Positions 1-5,809 are shown, numbered from the stretch's first letter. The stretch is 5,809 nt of DNA from Kordiimonadaceae bacterium (GCA_016763495.1 JAESTR010000139.1:1-5809), one strand, 5' to 3'. Made by a program: numbers and translations. Notes: generated by a model not told the origin, from the letters alone.

Positions 1-1250
1 ACGAGCGCAAAAAAATCAAACGCCTTGGCATGCTTGGTGCTGGCTTGATGGGCGCTGGTGTTGCGTATGTTTCGGCCAAAGTTGGCATGGACGTCGTGCT
101 TCTTGACCGCGATATTGATGCTGCGGAAAAAGGCAAAGACTATAGCCGTAAGCTTGTTGAAAAAGGCGTTAGTCGCGGCAAGGTTTCCAAAGAAAAAGGC
201 GAAGCACTGCTAGAGCGTATCACCACGACATCTGATTACGCTGACTTGAAAGACTGCGACTTCATCATCGAAGCTGTGTTTGAAGCTGAAGACATCAAAA
301 AATCCGTTACCGCTGCTACAGAAGCTGTAATCGGTAAAGACATTATCTTTGCGTCTAACACATCCACGCTGCCGATCACGGGTTTGGCGAAGAACTTCAC
401 ACGTCCCCACCAGTTTATCGGTGTGCATTTCTTCTCACCAGTAGACAAAATGCCCCTCGTGGAAATCATTCTCGGTGAAAAAACTGACGATGCGACAATC
501 GCATTGGCACTTGATTATGTAAGCCAAATCAAGAAAACGCCTATTGTTGTTAACGACAGTCGTGGTTTCTACACCAGCCGCTGCTTTGGCACATATGTGC
601 AAGAAGGCTACGCGATGGTTCAAGAAGGTGTGAACCCTGCCCTTATCGATAACGCAGGCAAAATGGTTGGCATGCCTGTTGGCCCACTAGCTGTAGGTGA
701 CGAAGTAGCCATCGACCTTTCCTATAAAGTCGGCAAAGCTACGCGCCTCGCCCTTGGTGATGCATACGTTGAAAGCCCTGCTGACGCCTTCGTTGAGACA
801 ATGGTTGTTAAGCTTGAACGGTTTGGCCGGAAAAACGGTAAAGGCAGCTATGTATACCCCGAAGATGGGGGCAAAAAACACCTGTGGCCCGGCCTTTCTG
901 AGCATTTTCCACTAGCGGCAGAGCAGCCGACTGTGGGCGACGTACAAAGCCGCCTGATGGTGCGCCAAGCTGTTGAATGTGCAAAATGCTTCGAAGAAGG
1001 TGTGCTCATTGATGCATCCTCTGGCGACATTGGCGCGATCTTCGGTTGGGGCTTCGCGCCTTACACCGGTGGTCCGTTCAGCTTCATTGACACATACGGC
1101 ATTGCTGAATTTGTTGCTGAAGCAGACCGCCTCGCCCAAGCGCACGGTGCCCGTTTCACACCACCACAATTGCTACGCGATATGGCTGCCAAAGGCGAAA
1201 CCTTCTACAGCAAAGGCGACACCCGTGGCCGCCTAGCTAAAGCCGCGTAA
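1..1250 (+). CDS. FadB/FadJ-type 3-hydroxyacyl-CoA dehydrogenase, C-terminal part (5' partial)
   Basis: The reading frame is open from the left edge (first full codon at 3) to TAA at 1248-1250, giving about 415 visible residues. It starts just before the NAD-binding Rossmann loop (GMLGAGLMGAG). The dehydrogenase signature follows: SNTST, then HFFSPVDKMPLVEII, with the catalytic His codon at 426-428 and Glu twelve residues later, the same spacing as the E. coli FadB His450/Glu462 pair. NDSRGF and the C-terminal helical domain (FGWGFAPYTGGPFSF) are present. Known role: NAD-dependent oxidation of 3-hydroxyacyl-CoA in cytoplasmic fatty acid beta-oxidation. In FadB/FadJ an enoyl-CoA hydratase domain precedes this region; here it would lie outside the window, so bifunctionality is inferred. 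FadB and FadJ cannot be told apart from this part alone. The ATG at 30 is internal to the Rossmann motif and is not a start. The gene ends 16 nt before a hairpin terminator. Confidence 0.93.
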   Translation, partial: ERKKIKRLGMLGAGLMGAGVAYVSAKVGMDVVLLDRDIDAAEKGKDYSRKLVEKGVSRGKVSKEKGEALLERITTTSDYADLKDCDFIIEAVFEAEDIKKSVTAATEAVIGKDIIFASNTSTLPITGLAKNFTRPHQFIGVHFFSPVDKMPLVEIILGEKTDDATIALALDYVSQIKKTPIVVNDSRGFYTSRCFGTYVQEGYAMVQEGVNPALIDNAGKMVGMPVGPLAVGDEVAIDLSYKVGKATRLALGDAYVESPADAFVETMVVKLERFGRKNGKGSYVYPEDGGKKHLWPGLSEHFPLAAEQPTVGDVQSRLMVRQAVECAKCFEEGVLIDASSGDIGAIFGWGFAPYTGGPFSFIDTYGIAEFVAEADRLAQAHGARFTPPQLLRDMAAKGETFYSKGDTRGRLAKAA

Positions 1251-1536
1251 AGCACTGAGACATCAGAAAAAAGGCCGCCTTACTCAATGTAAGGCGGCCT
1301 TTTTTTAAATTTAGCACTCTAAAATTCTGACTATACAATATCCTCAACAACCACCATCCAAACAGCTGTGGCAATGTCTGCCTTAAAACAGTGCTGCCTG
1401 CACCCCCGCCATAGTCTTCCACATTACTGCCGGGCATTTTAAAAACTGCTGCCCGTTTACCTTCGATATTGTGGTTATAATCATCTCGTGCACCCACAGC
1501 GTCTGCCTCGGTTGCGTAGGTTTCAATGATAGCCAT
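1237..1536 (-). CDS. Small hypothetical protein, last gene of the lipoprotein operon; frame probably shifted near 1385-1388
   Basis: Not recognised. The start is well supported: ATG at 1534-1536 has a strong Shine-Dalgarno (AGGGGAGA, 1541-1548) and lies 12 nt after the preceding lipoprotein's stop. The first 50 residues look like a small soluble protein (MAIIETYATEADAVGARDDY at the N terminus, then a glycine-rich EDYGGGAGSTV) with no signal peptide. After V50 the open frame turns implausible: it reads through the whole terminator stem and stops inside the fad gene. One extra base at the four-T run (plus-strand AAAA, 1385-1388) would switch to a frame ending KADIATAVWMVVVEDIV with TAG at 1331-1333, giving 68 residues that stop just before the terminator. 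I therefore think the true product is about 68 residues, ending at 1331. The cause could be a sequencing error, a recent mutation or recoding. Function unknown; co-transcription with two lipoproteins suggests a shared role. Confidence 0.6.
   Translation of the reverse strand: MAIIETYATEADAVGARDDYNHNIEGKRAAVFKMPGSNVEDYGGGAGSTVLRQTLPQLFGWWLLRILYSQNFRVLNLKKGRLTLSKAAFFLMSQCFTRL
1267..1306. terminator. Bidirectional intrinsic terminator between convergent genes
   Basis: A perfect inverted repeat pairs 1267-1283 with 1289-1305, 17 bp with a GC-rich core (GGCCGCC/GGCGGCC) and a five-base loop. The right arm ends in a run of seven T and the left arm begins with a run of A, so the transcript from either strand forms a hairpin followed by U. 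It lies 16 nt after the fad stop codon. On the minus strand it lies 25 nt after the stop that the small gene would use if its apparent frameshift were corrected (1331). Confidence 0.93.
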
Positions 1537-1548
1537 ACTGTCTCCCCT

Positions 1549-2379
1549 CTATTGCTTTAGCGTATTGCCCCAAACCCGAAGGCAAGGCCGTTTCTGTGCT
1601 TTGAGTTCCACCATAAATTGTCCTACCGTACGCAAATCAAGCTTCTGAAGAGCAGCCAAATTACACGCCGCACCCTTAAATTTACCGGCCAATATGGTTA
1701 AGTCGGCAGTTAAGACCGGGTCAGTTGATTTTCCTAAAATGCCCTTTGCAGCCACTTCAGCTGAATCAATAGCTTTTACCTGAACAGCAGCATTGGCCTT
1801 TTCCTTAACCAGGGCCAGTTCCACCTTAGACTTGATAGCTGCAGTGTTTGCATTAGCTATGGCCGCAGCAGCAGTCGCAGTAGTTGCCACAACAATATTC
1901 GCACCGCCAGACTCGGCAAGTTGCTGAGCCGCAACGCCAGTAGCAAAATATTGGGCAACAGCAATTTCAGCCCCTGTGCCACTTCCTTTAGCTTTACCAC
2001 CAAAGCTCGCAAGCACTGAATACGCATCTTTATTGGTAATTTCGCCACCTTCATAGCTAGTCGCGACAAACAAGCATCCAGAAGGGGGTGCTTTAGGGTT
2101 ATTATCTACTAACGAAGCAGGGCACGGCACGAGGTTGCTTCCGCTTTCTGATGTATTCGCCAGCAACGGTACCAGTGCTGCTTCCTGCCGCTGAAATCCA
2201 ATTTGAATTGTTGGGGTTTGAGTAGCATCTGTGCCTACATTCACGCCAATACTTGTGTTGGTGCCAAACACCAACGTATTGGAGTGTCGTGTCATTTGCG
2301 CACAACCCGCTATGCTGGATGCCACCACGCCTAACATTACGGCGCGGCCACAGTTTTTTATCAGAATTTTGCTATACAT
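1549..2379 (-). CDS. Alanine-rich putative lipoprotein, 276 aa, unknown function
   Basis: The start is ATG at 2377-2379, chosen over the upstream in-frame ATG at 2463 because AGGGGAG (2385-2391) sits 5 nt before it and a lipoprotein signal peptide follows at once: basic N region (K4, K8, R12), hydrophobic stretch, lipobox SIAG-C with Cys26 as the predicted lipidated residue. Residue +2 is Ala rather than Asp, which by the E. coli Lol rule suggests the outer membrane. The mature part starts with a beta-like segment (about 35-75, including GTNTSIGVNVGT and IQIGFQRQEAALVPLLANTS), then a Cys86/Cys102 pair, a DAYSVLASFG segment near 118-127, a probable helix rich in Ala, Asn and Lys (about 140-215), and a C-terminal Cys239/Cys266 pair. 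The cysteine pairs may form disulfides (inference). The general pattern resembles conserved uncharacterised proteobacterial lipoproteins, but I know no assigned function. It is translationally coupled to the upstream lipoprotein gene. Confidence 0.85.
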   Translation of the reverse strand: MYSKILIKNCGRAVMLGVVASSIAGCAQMTRHSNTLVFGTNTSIGVNVGTDATQTPTIQIGFQRQEAALVPLLANTSESGSNLVPCPASLVDNNPKAPPSGCLFVATSYEGGEITNKDAYSVLASFGGKAKGSGTGAEIAVAQYFATGVAAQQLAESGGANIVVATTATAAAAIANANTAAIKSKVELALVKEKANAAVQVKAIDSAEVAAKGILGKSTDPVLTADLTILAGKFKGAACNLAALQKLDLRTVGQFMVELKAQKRPCLRVWGNTLKQ

Positions 2380-2747
2380 ATATTCTCCCCTTTCAGTGGC
2401 TGCAGTATTTTTGCTGCATGCTCTGCTTCTTCTGTTGACCGAATAATCACCACTATGCTGCATGTAGCTTCATCTGGTATTGCACCGTCTGCACTTACTT
2501 TTAGAGGCACAAGCACTTGTTCTTTATTGCGCCAGCCAATACTGAGGCCATTTTCAATGGCTATACCCAGTGACGTAACGCCAACTGCCTGAATACCCTT
2601 TTCAAGTTTTGGCTGCACAATTTCAACAAAACCAAAATACCGGTGCACGTTCCCTGTGGTTTTGTCTGCGTCATTCACGCGCACACTGACACAAGCACTT
2701 TGGAGCGAAAGCACCAAAAGAAACCCTAAATATATGGTGTACCGCAC
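2361..2747 (-). CDS. Small putative lipoprotein, 128 aa, first gene of the operon
   Basis: Not recognised by name. The chosen start is GTG at 2745-2747, because TGAGGA (2753-2758) lies 5 nt upstream of it. The more upstream in-frame GTG at 2759 overlaps that ribosome binding site and has none of its own. The product begins MRYTIYLGFLLVLSLQSAC: a short signal peptide with a lipobox-like QSA-C, Cys19 being the predicted lipid anchor. Gln at -3 is less usual, so lipidation is likely but not certain. The mature domain (about 110 residues) contains HRYFGFVEIVQPKLEKGIQA, AVGVTSLGIAIENGLSIGW and a C-terminal part with Cys96 and Cys124 that could pair in the periplasm. Its stop overlaps the start of the next gene by 19 nt, so the two are probably coupled and may act together. 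No enzymatic motif is visible. Confidence 0.8.
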   Translation of the reverse strand: MRYTIYLGFLLVLSLQSACVSVRVNDADKTTGNVHRYFGFVEIVQPKLEKGIQAVGVTSLGIAIENGLSIGWRNKEQVLVPLKVSADGAIPDEATCSIVVIIRSTEEAEHAAKILQPLKGENICIAKF

Positions 2748-2752
2748 CCTAT

Positions 2753-2758
2753 TCCTCA
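2753..2758 (-). promoter_or_regulatory. Ribosome binding site deciding the small lipoprotein start
   Basis: TGAGGA on the minus strand, 5 nt before GTG at 2747. It supports this GTG over the in-frame GTG at 2759, which would overlap the site. Confidence 0.6.
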
Positions 2759-2759
2759 C

Positions 2760-2963
2760 ACAAACTAGGCCTTACCATGCCAAGAAAATCACAATAAACG
2801 TCTAGTTGTGCTGCGCTGTGCCCTAGATCACACCCCTGCAAAGCTTCGTAAGAAAAGCACCGCTATTACAGCAGCTGTCAATATTCCCCACAGCCAGCCG
2901 CACCCCCTTGCTACCTTCCTTCAATAACCCTAATGTGCCCACCGTTAGACGGCAGTAGTACGC
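2760..2963. other. Divergent intergenic region between the lipoprotein operon and the B3/4 gene
   Basis: About 200 nt separate the two divergent genes, so promoters for both directions should lie here. For the minus operon I find no convincing -35/-10 pair. An 11-nt near-palindrome, ACAGCAGCTGT, at 2868-2878 could be an operator half-site arrangement or chance. A 41-codon GTG-started plus-strand frame (2808-2933) has no ribosome binding site and is not credible as a gene. Confidence 0.5.
2908..2936 (+). promoter_or_regulatory. Weak candidate promoter for the B3/4 gene
   Basis: TTGCTA (2908-2913) and TAATGT (2931-2936) are 17 nt apart, 38 nt before the start codon at 2974. The -35 matches 4 of 6 consensus positions and the -10 only 3 of 6, so the call rests mainly on spacing and location. 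Confidence 0.25.
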
Positions 2964-2973
2964 GGAGCAGGTG

Positions 2974-3612
2974 ATGGCACTTAAAATTGACGCAGTCTTT
3001 TCAAAGTTAGGTTTGCAAACCCATATGGAGGTGCTGGACTTTGATATCTCTGTTTTCCCGTCTGGTCCTGCGCTTGTCACCGCCATGGAAGACGGCGCTG
3101 AAGTACGCATGCACGAACTCCTTGGTGAAGCGGCATCAACAGACCCGGTTATCGCCAAAGTGCGCGCCGCGTTCAAAGCCACAGGAAAAGACCCGAGCCG
3201 TTACCGCCCTTCGTCCGAAGCTCTTACACGCCGCATTCTTTCTGGTAAGCCATTATATTTTGTGAATAACGTTGTGGATGCAGGTAACTTGATCTCGCTT
3301 ATGACGGGCATCCCCATTGGTTGCTATGACGCTGACCAAATTATTAGTGACATCACATTGCGTGTTGGCGAAGAAGGCGAAATTTACCAAGGCATTGGCA
3401 AAGGTGACATTAACTTAGCAGGCCTACCCTTGCTAAGTGACGATAAAGGCCCGTTTGGTACGCCCTTCTCAGATAGTGCGCGCACATCAGTGAATGAAGA
3501 CACAGAGAAGCTCAAATTTGTGATTTACGGGCTGAATATCGATACAGCCCCTGTTGAGGCCGCAGCTGAAATGGCTAACACGCTGATATCCCGCTTTTGT
3601 AGCCCAGACTAA
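2974..3612 (+). CDS. Solo B3/4 domain protein (PheT editing-domain-like), 212 aa
   Basis: The product matches the stand-alone B3/B4 family, related to the domain in the phenylalanyl-tRNA synthetase beta subunit (PheT) that hydrolyses mischarged Tyr-tRNA(Phe). Recognisable conserved blocks are RYRPSSEALTRRIL (77-89), LYFVNNVVDAGNLISL (94-109), GIPIGCYDAD (112-121) and GPFGTPFSDSART (159-171), in the family order and at about its usual length (200-230 residues). It lacks the other PheT domains, so it cannot aminoacylate. A free-standing deacylase or RNA-binding role is inference; the actual substrate of solo B3/4 proteins is not known to me. Start: ATG at 2974 is preferred over GTG at 2971 because GGAG (2964-2967) then has a 6-nt rather than 3-nt spacing. 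No signal peptide, so cytoplasmic. The gene stands alone, 153 nt before the cupin. Confidence 0.88.
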   Translation: MALKIDAVFSKLGLQTHMEVLDFDISVFPSGPALVTAMEDGAEVRMHELLGEAASTDPVIAKVRAAFKATGKDPSRYRPSSEALTRRILSGKPLYFVNNVVDAGNLISLMTGIPIGCYDADQIISDITLRVGEEGEIYQGIGKGDINLAGLPLLSDDKGPFGTPFSDSARTSVNEDTEKLKFVIYGLNIDTAPVEAAAEMANTLISRFCSPD

Positions 3613-3719
3613 ATTAATTTCAGACTGATTCAACACCGAACTATCAGGCAGACCCAATAGGCATGCCTGCTCTGCACGAAAACCCTATAGACCCTTCTGC
3701 GTAATTCTGATTATCTCTT

Positions 3720-3757
3720 CCTGCCCGCTACAGCAAAGCCTGCCTGCTACAGCAAAG
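3720..3757 (+). repeat. Tandem 19-bp direct repeat in the cupin leader
   Basis: Two adjacent 19-nt units, 3720-3738 and 3739-3757, differ at one position (CCTGCCCGCTACAGCAAAG versus CCTGCCTGCTACAGCAAAG). The second copy runs into the cupin ribosome binding site AAGGAAG (3755-3761). The first copy has the same AGCAAAG but lacks the following GAAG, so it does not supply a second site. Confidence 0.85.
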
Positions 3758-3765
3758 GAAGACCG

Positions 3766-4119
3766 ATGACACAGAAGAATATCCCGTTCCAAAATATCAA
3801 TTGGGACGGCATTCCAAAAACCGAGCATACGGGCGAAACGGGCATGGCTTACTGGCAAACACTGCAGCTGCCCGGCCTACGTATAAGGCTTGTGGAATAT
3901 TCAAAGAATTACGTAGCCGACCACTGGTGCGAAAAGGGCCATATCGTGCACTGTCTTGAAGGCGAAGTAACCAGCGAGCTGAAAACAGGCGAACGCCACA
4001 CAATGCAAGCTGGCATGTCTTATGTGGTATCCGACGCGCTTAGCTCCCATCGGTCAATCACCACCGGCGGCACGAAACTGTTGATTATTGATGGCGACTT
4101 CCTGCAGTATGTTTCGTAA
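3766..4119 (+). CDS. DHWC-motif small cupin protein, 117 aa
   Basis: A single-domain cupin. The central block ADHWCEKGHIVHCLEGEV (51-68) matches the small cupin family catalogued, from memory, as the DHCW motif cupin fold protein. A second cupin motif follows at about 83-97 (GMSYVVSDALSSHRS). Possible metal ligands are His53, Cys55, His59 and His95; a cysteine would replace one of the usual histidines of the first motif (inference). The start ATG at 3766 has AAGGAAG just upstream, and the length fits a single-domain cupin. There is no signal peptide, so it is probably cytoplasmic. Substrate and reaction are unknown: cupins range from dioxygenases and isomerases to ligand-binding proteins. The next gene begins 29 nt downstream on the same strand, so the two are probably one transcription unit. 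Confidence 0.85.
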   Translation: MTQKNIPFQNINWDGIPKTEHTGETGMAYWQTLQLPGLRIRLVEYSKNYVADHWCEKGHIVHCLEGEVTSELKTGERHTMQAGMSYVVSDALSSHRSITTGGTKLLIIDGDFLQYVS

Positions 4120-4148
4120 CTGTTTCATATTTCCATAAGGAATTACCC

Positions 4149-5552
4149 GTGCGTTTGCTTAGCCTGTTGATCGCTGCTTCCCTGACACTAATTGGCGTGG
4201 AAGCAAAAGCTGCTGATTATTTAAAAATCCTCAACAGCTATGTTTCTGTAAAGCTGCATCTCGACCATTCAAATGGTCAAATGGTGGGCGCGGCATGGAT
4301 ACGGGTGCGGAACAACACAGGCGAACCACTAACACAAGTGCCTTTTGTGCTGAACCCAGGCTTGGTGGTTTCTAAAGTAACAGGCACTGGCGGTGTGCGG
4401 CTATCAGAAAACTCAGGCAAAAGCGCCATCAGTGGGTATGAATTTTTAGAACTTACAGCGGGGACAATTACACTGGCCGCTCCCGTTGCGCCGGGCGGTG
4501 AAACAGAAGTGATCATCCAATATGGAGGCACTATTGATGACCTGTCTTGGACAACGCTCACACATGCTGCAGAAACACTGAACCCAGACTTCACCATGCT
4601 GCGCGCTGCCAGCTTCGGCTACCCTATTTTAGCGGCACACAATAAAGCAGCTATTACAGCAGCTATGAACCAGCCAGCCTACTATCAAACTGCGGCAGTC
4701 GTGATTGATGGGACGCACAAGGTCGCTGGCAACCTTTATACAGACGAGCTAAAATCATCTGGTCTCAAACAAACGTGGGAGCTGAAAAACGACGATCCCA
4801 CAGCCCCAATGATTTTGCCTATCGCACGCTACGACACCAAAGCCATTACCCCGGTTTTTATCAATACATTCCACGGTGAAGATGCCGCTGCCACTGAAAT
4901 CGCGAATGCGATATCCCCAACCATTTCACGCCTCCATAGGTTTCTAGGCAAACCCGGCAATACTATATTGAATGTCAGCATGGTACCCGAAGGCTACGGC
5001 AGCAAAGGCACCACGGGGCTTGTGATGCTTGAGCAAAGCAATTTTACAGCAGCCGCCTTTGATACACTAAGCGGCAACGCGCTCTACGCGCTCTGGGGCA
5101 TCAAAACAGGCTACGAAACAGGCAGCTGGAAAAATAGCTTTGGTGCATTCCTAGCGCTCGCGGCAAAAAACAGCGATTTGAGCACATTCCAAAACACACA
5201 CTATACTGCCATCCAAAAGCTGGTCGCGAACAACCCCGCAGTTGGCAAAAAAGCCCTAAAGGACTTTGAAAAGAATAGCTGGCCGTTAGAAGCTGAGGCC
5301 CTGTCAAGCTTAGTACTAACAGGCATGCATAGCCTAATGGGCGAAGAAGCCTTTTTTGCCTTCGCTCGTGAGATGCGAGCCGAATTGCGCGGCGGTATAG
5401 CAGACAATGCCGCCTTCGCGGATTTTCTCAGCAAAAAGACACCCCATAAAAAGGCACGCAAGTTTGCCAAGAATTGGCTTAAGAGTAAAAAGGTCGGCAA
5501 AGACTTAAAAAAGACAGAGAGCTTTGAAGAACTCATGGCACGCTATAAATAA
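4149..5552 (+). CDS. Secreted M1 aminopeptidase-like protein lacking the HEXXH zinc site, 467 aa
   Basis: Starts at GTG 4149-4151, with AAGGAA (4137-4142) 6 nt upstream. A Sec signal peptide is clear (hydrophobic MRLLSLLIAASLTLIGVEA, likely cleavage near AKAA-DY, residues 19-23). The mature part recalls M1-type gluzincin peptidases: an N-terminal beta domain (about 30-130, with VAPGGETEVIIQYGGTIDD), a linker with LRAASFGYPIL (151-161), then a segment resembling the catalytic domain (about 232-345). At the expected HEXXH position the sequence is DTLSGNALYALWGIKT (305-320); WKNSFGAFLAL (327-337) occupies the place of the usual W-L-N-E-G-F-A segment and its glutamate. All three zinc ligands appear missing, so hydrolysis is unlikely. 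The C terminus is helical and lysine-rich (about 429-455). Family placement is by overall pattern only. Function unknown; it may bind peptides or act as a periplasmic scaffold. Confidence 0.78.
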   Translation: MRLLSLLIAASLTLIGVEAKAADYLKILNSYVSVKLHLDHSNGQMVGAAWIRVRNNTGEPLTQVPFVLNPGLVVSKVTGTGGVRLSENSGKSAISGYEFLELTAGTITLAAPVAPGGETEVIIQYGGTIDDLSWTTLTHAAETLNPDFTMLRAASFGYPILAAHNKAAITAAMNQPAYYQTAAVVIDGTHKVAGNLYTDELKSSGLKQTWELKNDDPTAPMILPIARYDTKAITPVFINTFHGEDAAATEIANAISPTISRLHRFLGKPGNTILNVSMVPEGYGSKGTTGLVMLEQSNFTAAAFDTLSGNALYALWGIKTGYETGSWKNSFGAFLALAAKNSDLSTFQNTHYTAIQKLVANNPAVGKKALKDFEKNSWPLEAEALSSLVLTGMHSLMGEEAFFAFAREMRAELRGGIADNAAFADFLSKKTPHKKARKFAKNWLKSKKVGKDLKKTESFEELMARYK

Positions 5553-5616
5553 GCCGCTCTAAAAATCCCCGCTTGTTTCTATGGTCTTTCAGTCATTTCG
5601 ACCAATATCATTGTTC

Positions 5617-5622
5617 TATAAT
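5617..5622 (+). promoter_or_regulatory. Candidate -10 box of the crotonase promoter
   Basis: A perfect TATAAT lies 28 nt before the start codon at 5651. No good -35 is found at 16-18 nt spacing, so the promoter may be activator-dependent or the match may be chance. It suggests the crotonase gene has its own transcript rather than relying on the upstream gene. Confidence 0.42.
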
Positions 5623-5650
5623 AGGAACAGCCGACTAAGGGAGTTTTGAC

Positions 5651-5809
5651 ATGGGCAAAGCAAAAATGGACTTTGAAACACTCGACGTAACAATCAATGG
5701 TGCGGTTGCCCAAGTCACCCTGAATAGGCCTGACAAACTGAACGCGATGAACGGTACTATGTTAGCCGAAATTGGGGCCGCATTTCGGGCGCTTGACGAA
5801 CAAACTAAT
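5651..5809 (+). CDS. Enoyl-CoA hydratase/isomerase family (crotonase) protein, N-terminal part (3' partial)
   Basis: ATG at 5651 has AAGGGAG (5637-5643) 7 nt upstream, and the frame stays open for 53 codons to the right edge. The product shows the crotonase N-terminal signature: a beta strand (VTINGAVAQVTLNRPDKLNAMN) followed by a helix (MLAEIGAAFRALDEQ). The NRPDKLNAMN block is highly characteristic of the family. Known family reactions are hydration or isomerisation of enoyl-CoA thioesters in fatty acid or amino acid degradation. The oxyanion-hole second motif and the catalytic glutamates lie beyond the window, so the exact reaction cannot be assigned. It is transcribed in the same direction as the fad gene at the other edge but is separated from it by an opposite-strand operon. 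Confidence 0.9.
   Translation, partial: MGKAKMDFETLDVTINGAVAQVTLNRPDKLNAMNGTMLAEIGAAFRALDEQTN

Noticed and set aside
848..1236. Several 60-87 codon frames on both strands inside the dehydrogenase gene
   Set aside because: They overlap a gene with clear family motifs and carry no ribosome binding site or family signal of their own.
2808..2933. 41-codon plus-strand frame from GTG in the divergent intergenic region
   Set aside because: No ribosome binding site, no family resemblance, and the length is expected by chance.
2823..3182. 119-codon open frame on the minus strand
   Set aside because: Most of it is antisense to the well-supported B3/4 gene and it has no good start or recognisable protein features.
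3645..3669. Inverted repeat CAGGCA/TGCCTG with an overlapping 10-bp palindrome AGGCATGCCT after the B3/4 gene
   Set aside because: The stem is short, the loop is long and no T-run follows, so it does not qualify as an intrinsic terminator.
2862..4664. A 15-nt exact match, GCTATTACAGCAGCT, at 2862-2876 and 4650-4664
   Set aside because: One copy is intergenic and the other encodes ordinary residues in the M1-like gene. There is no flanking similarity, so it is most likely coincidence.
4277..5536. Minus-strand open frames of 68-111 codons under the secreted protein gene
   Set aside because: They are antisense shadows of a gene with a clear signal peptide and start site, and none has credible translation signals.

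Overview
The window looks like a stretch of a Gram-negative, probably alphaproteobacterial (perhaps marine) chromosome. Base composition looks moderate by eye. The main pointers are the beta-oxidation dehydrogenase with an NDSRGF motif, two genes with lipoprotein signal peptides, and a stand-alone B3/4 domain protein. The lineage is inference; nothing here fixes the genus. I see no transposase, integrase, CRISPR array, tRNA or rRNA.

Layout, left to right. Positions 1-1250 (+) hold the C-terminal dehydrogenase part of a FadB/FadJ-type fatty acid oxidation enzyme, cut by the window edge. It ends at a strong hairpin terminator (about 1267-1306) that can work on both strands. Positions 1237-2747 (-) form a compact three-gene operon converging on that terminator: a small lipoprotein (2361-2747), a 276-residue lipoprotein rich in alanine (1549-2379, overlapping the first gene by 19 nt), and a small soluble protein (start 1536). 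That last frame appears to carry a one-base frameshift: read straight, it runs through the terminator into the fad gene; shifted by one base, it stops at 1331, just before the terminator.

From 2974 the genes point right again. They are a solo B3/4-domain protein (2974-3612, related to the editing domain of PheT), a DHWC-motif small cupin (3766-4119), and a secreted protein (4149-5552) that resembles an M1 aminopeptidase in architecture but lacks the zinc-binding HEXXH signature. The cupin and the secreted protein are 29 nt apart and probably co-transcribed. An enoyl-CoA hydratase/isomerase (crotonase) gene starts at 5651 behind a perfect TATAAT box and runs off the right edge.

The two beta-oxidation genes at the edges need not be one operon, because an oppositely oriented cassette and several unrelated genes lie between them. 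The parts most worth a second look are the lipoprotein cassette with its small, apparently frameshifted third gene, and the pseudo-peptidase beside the cupin.
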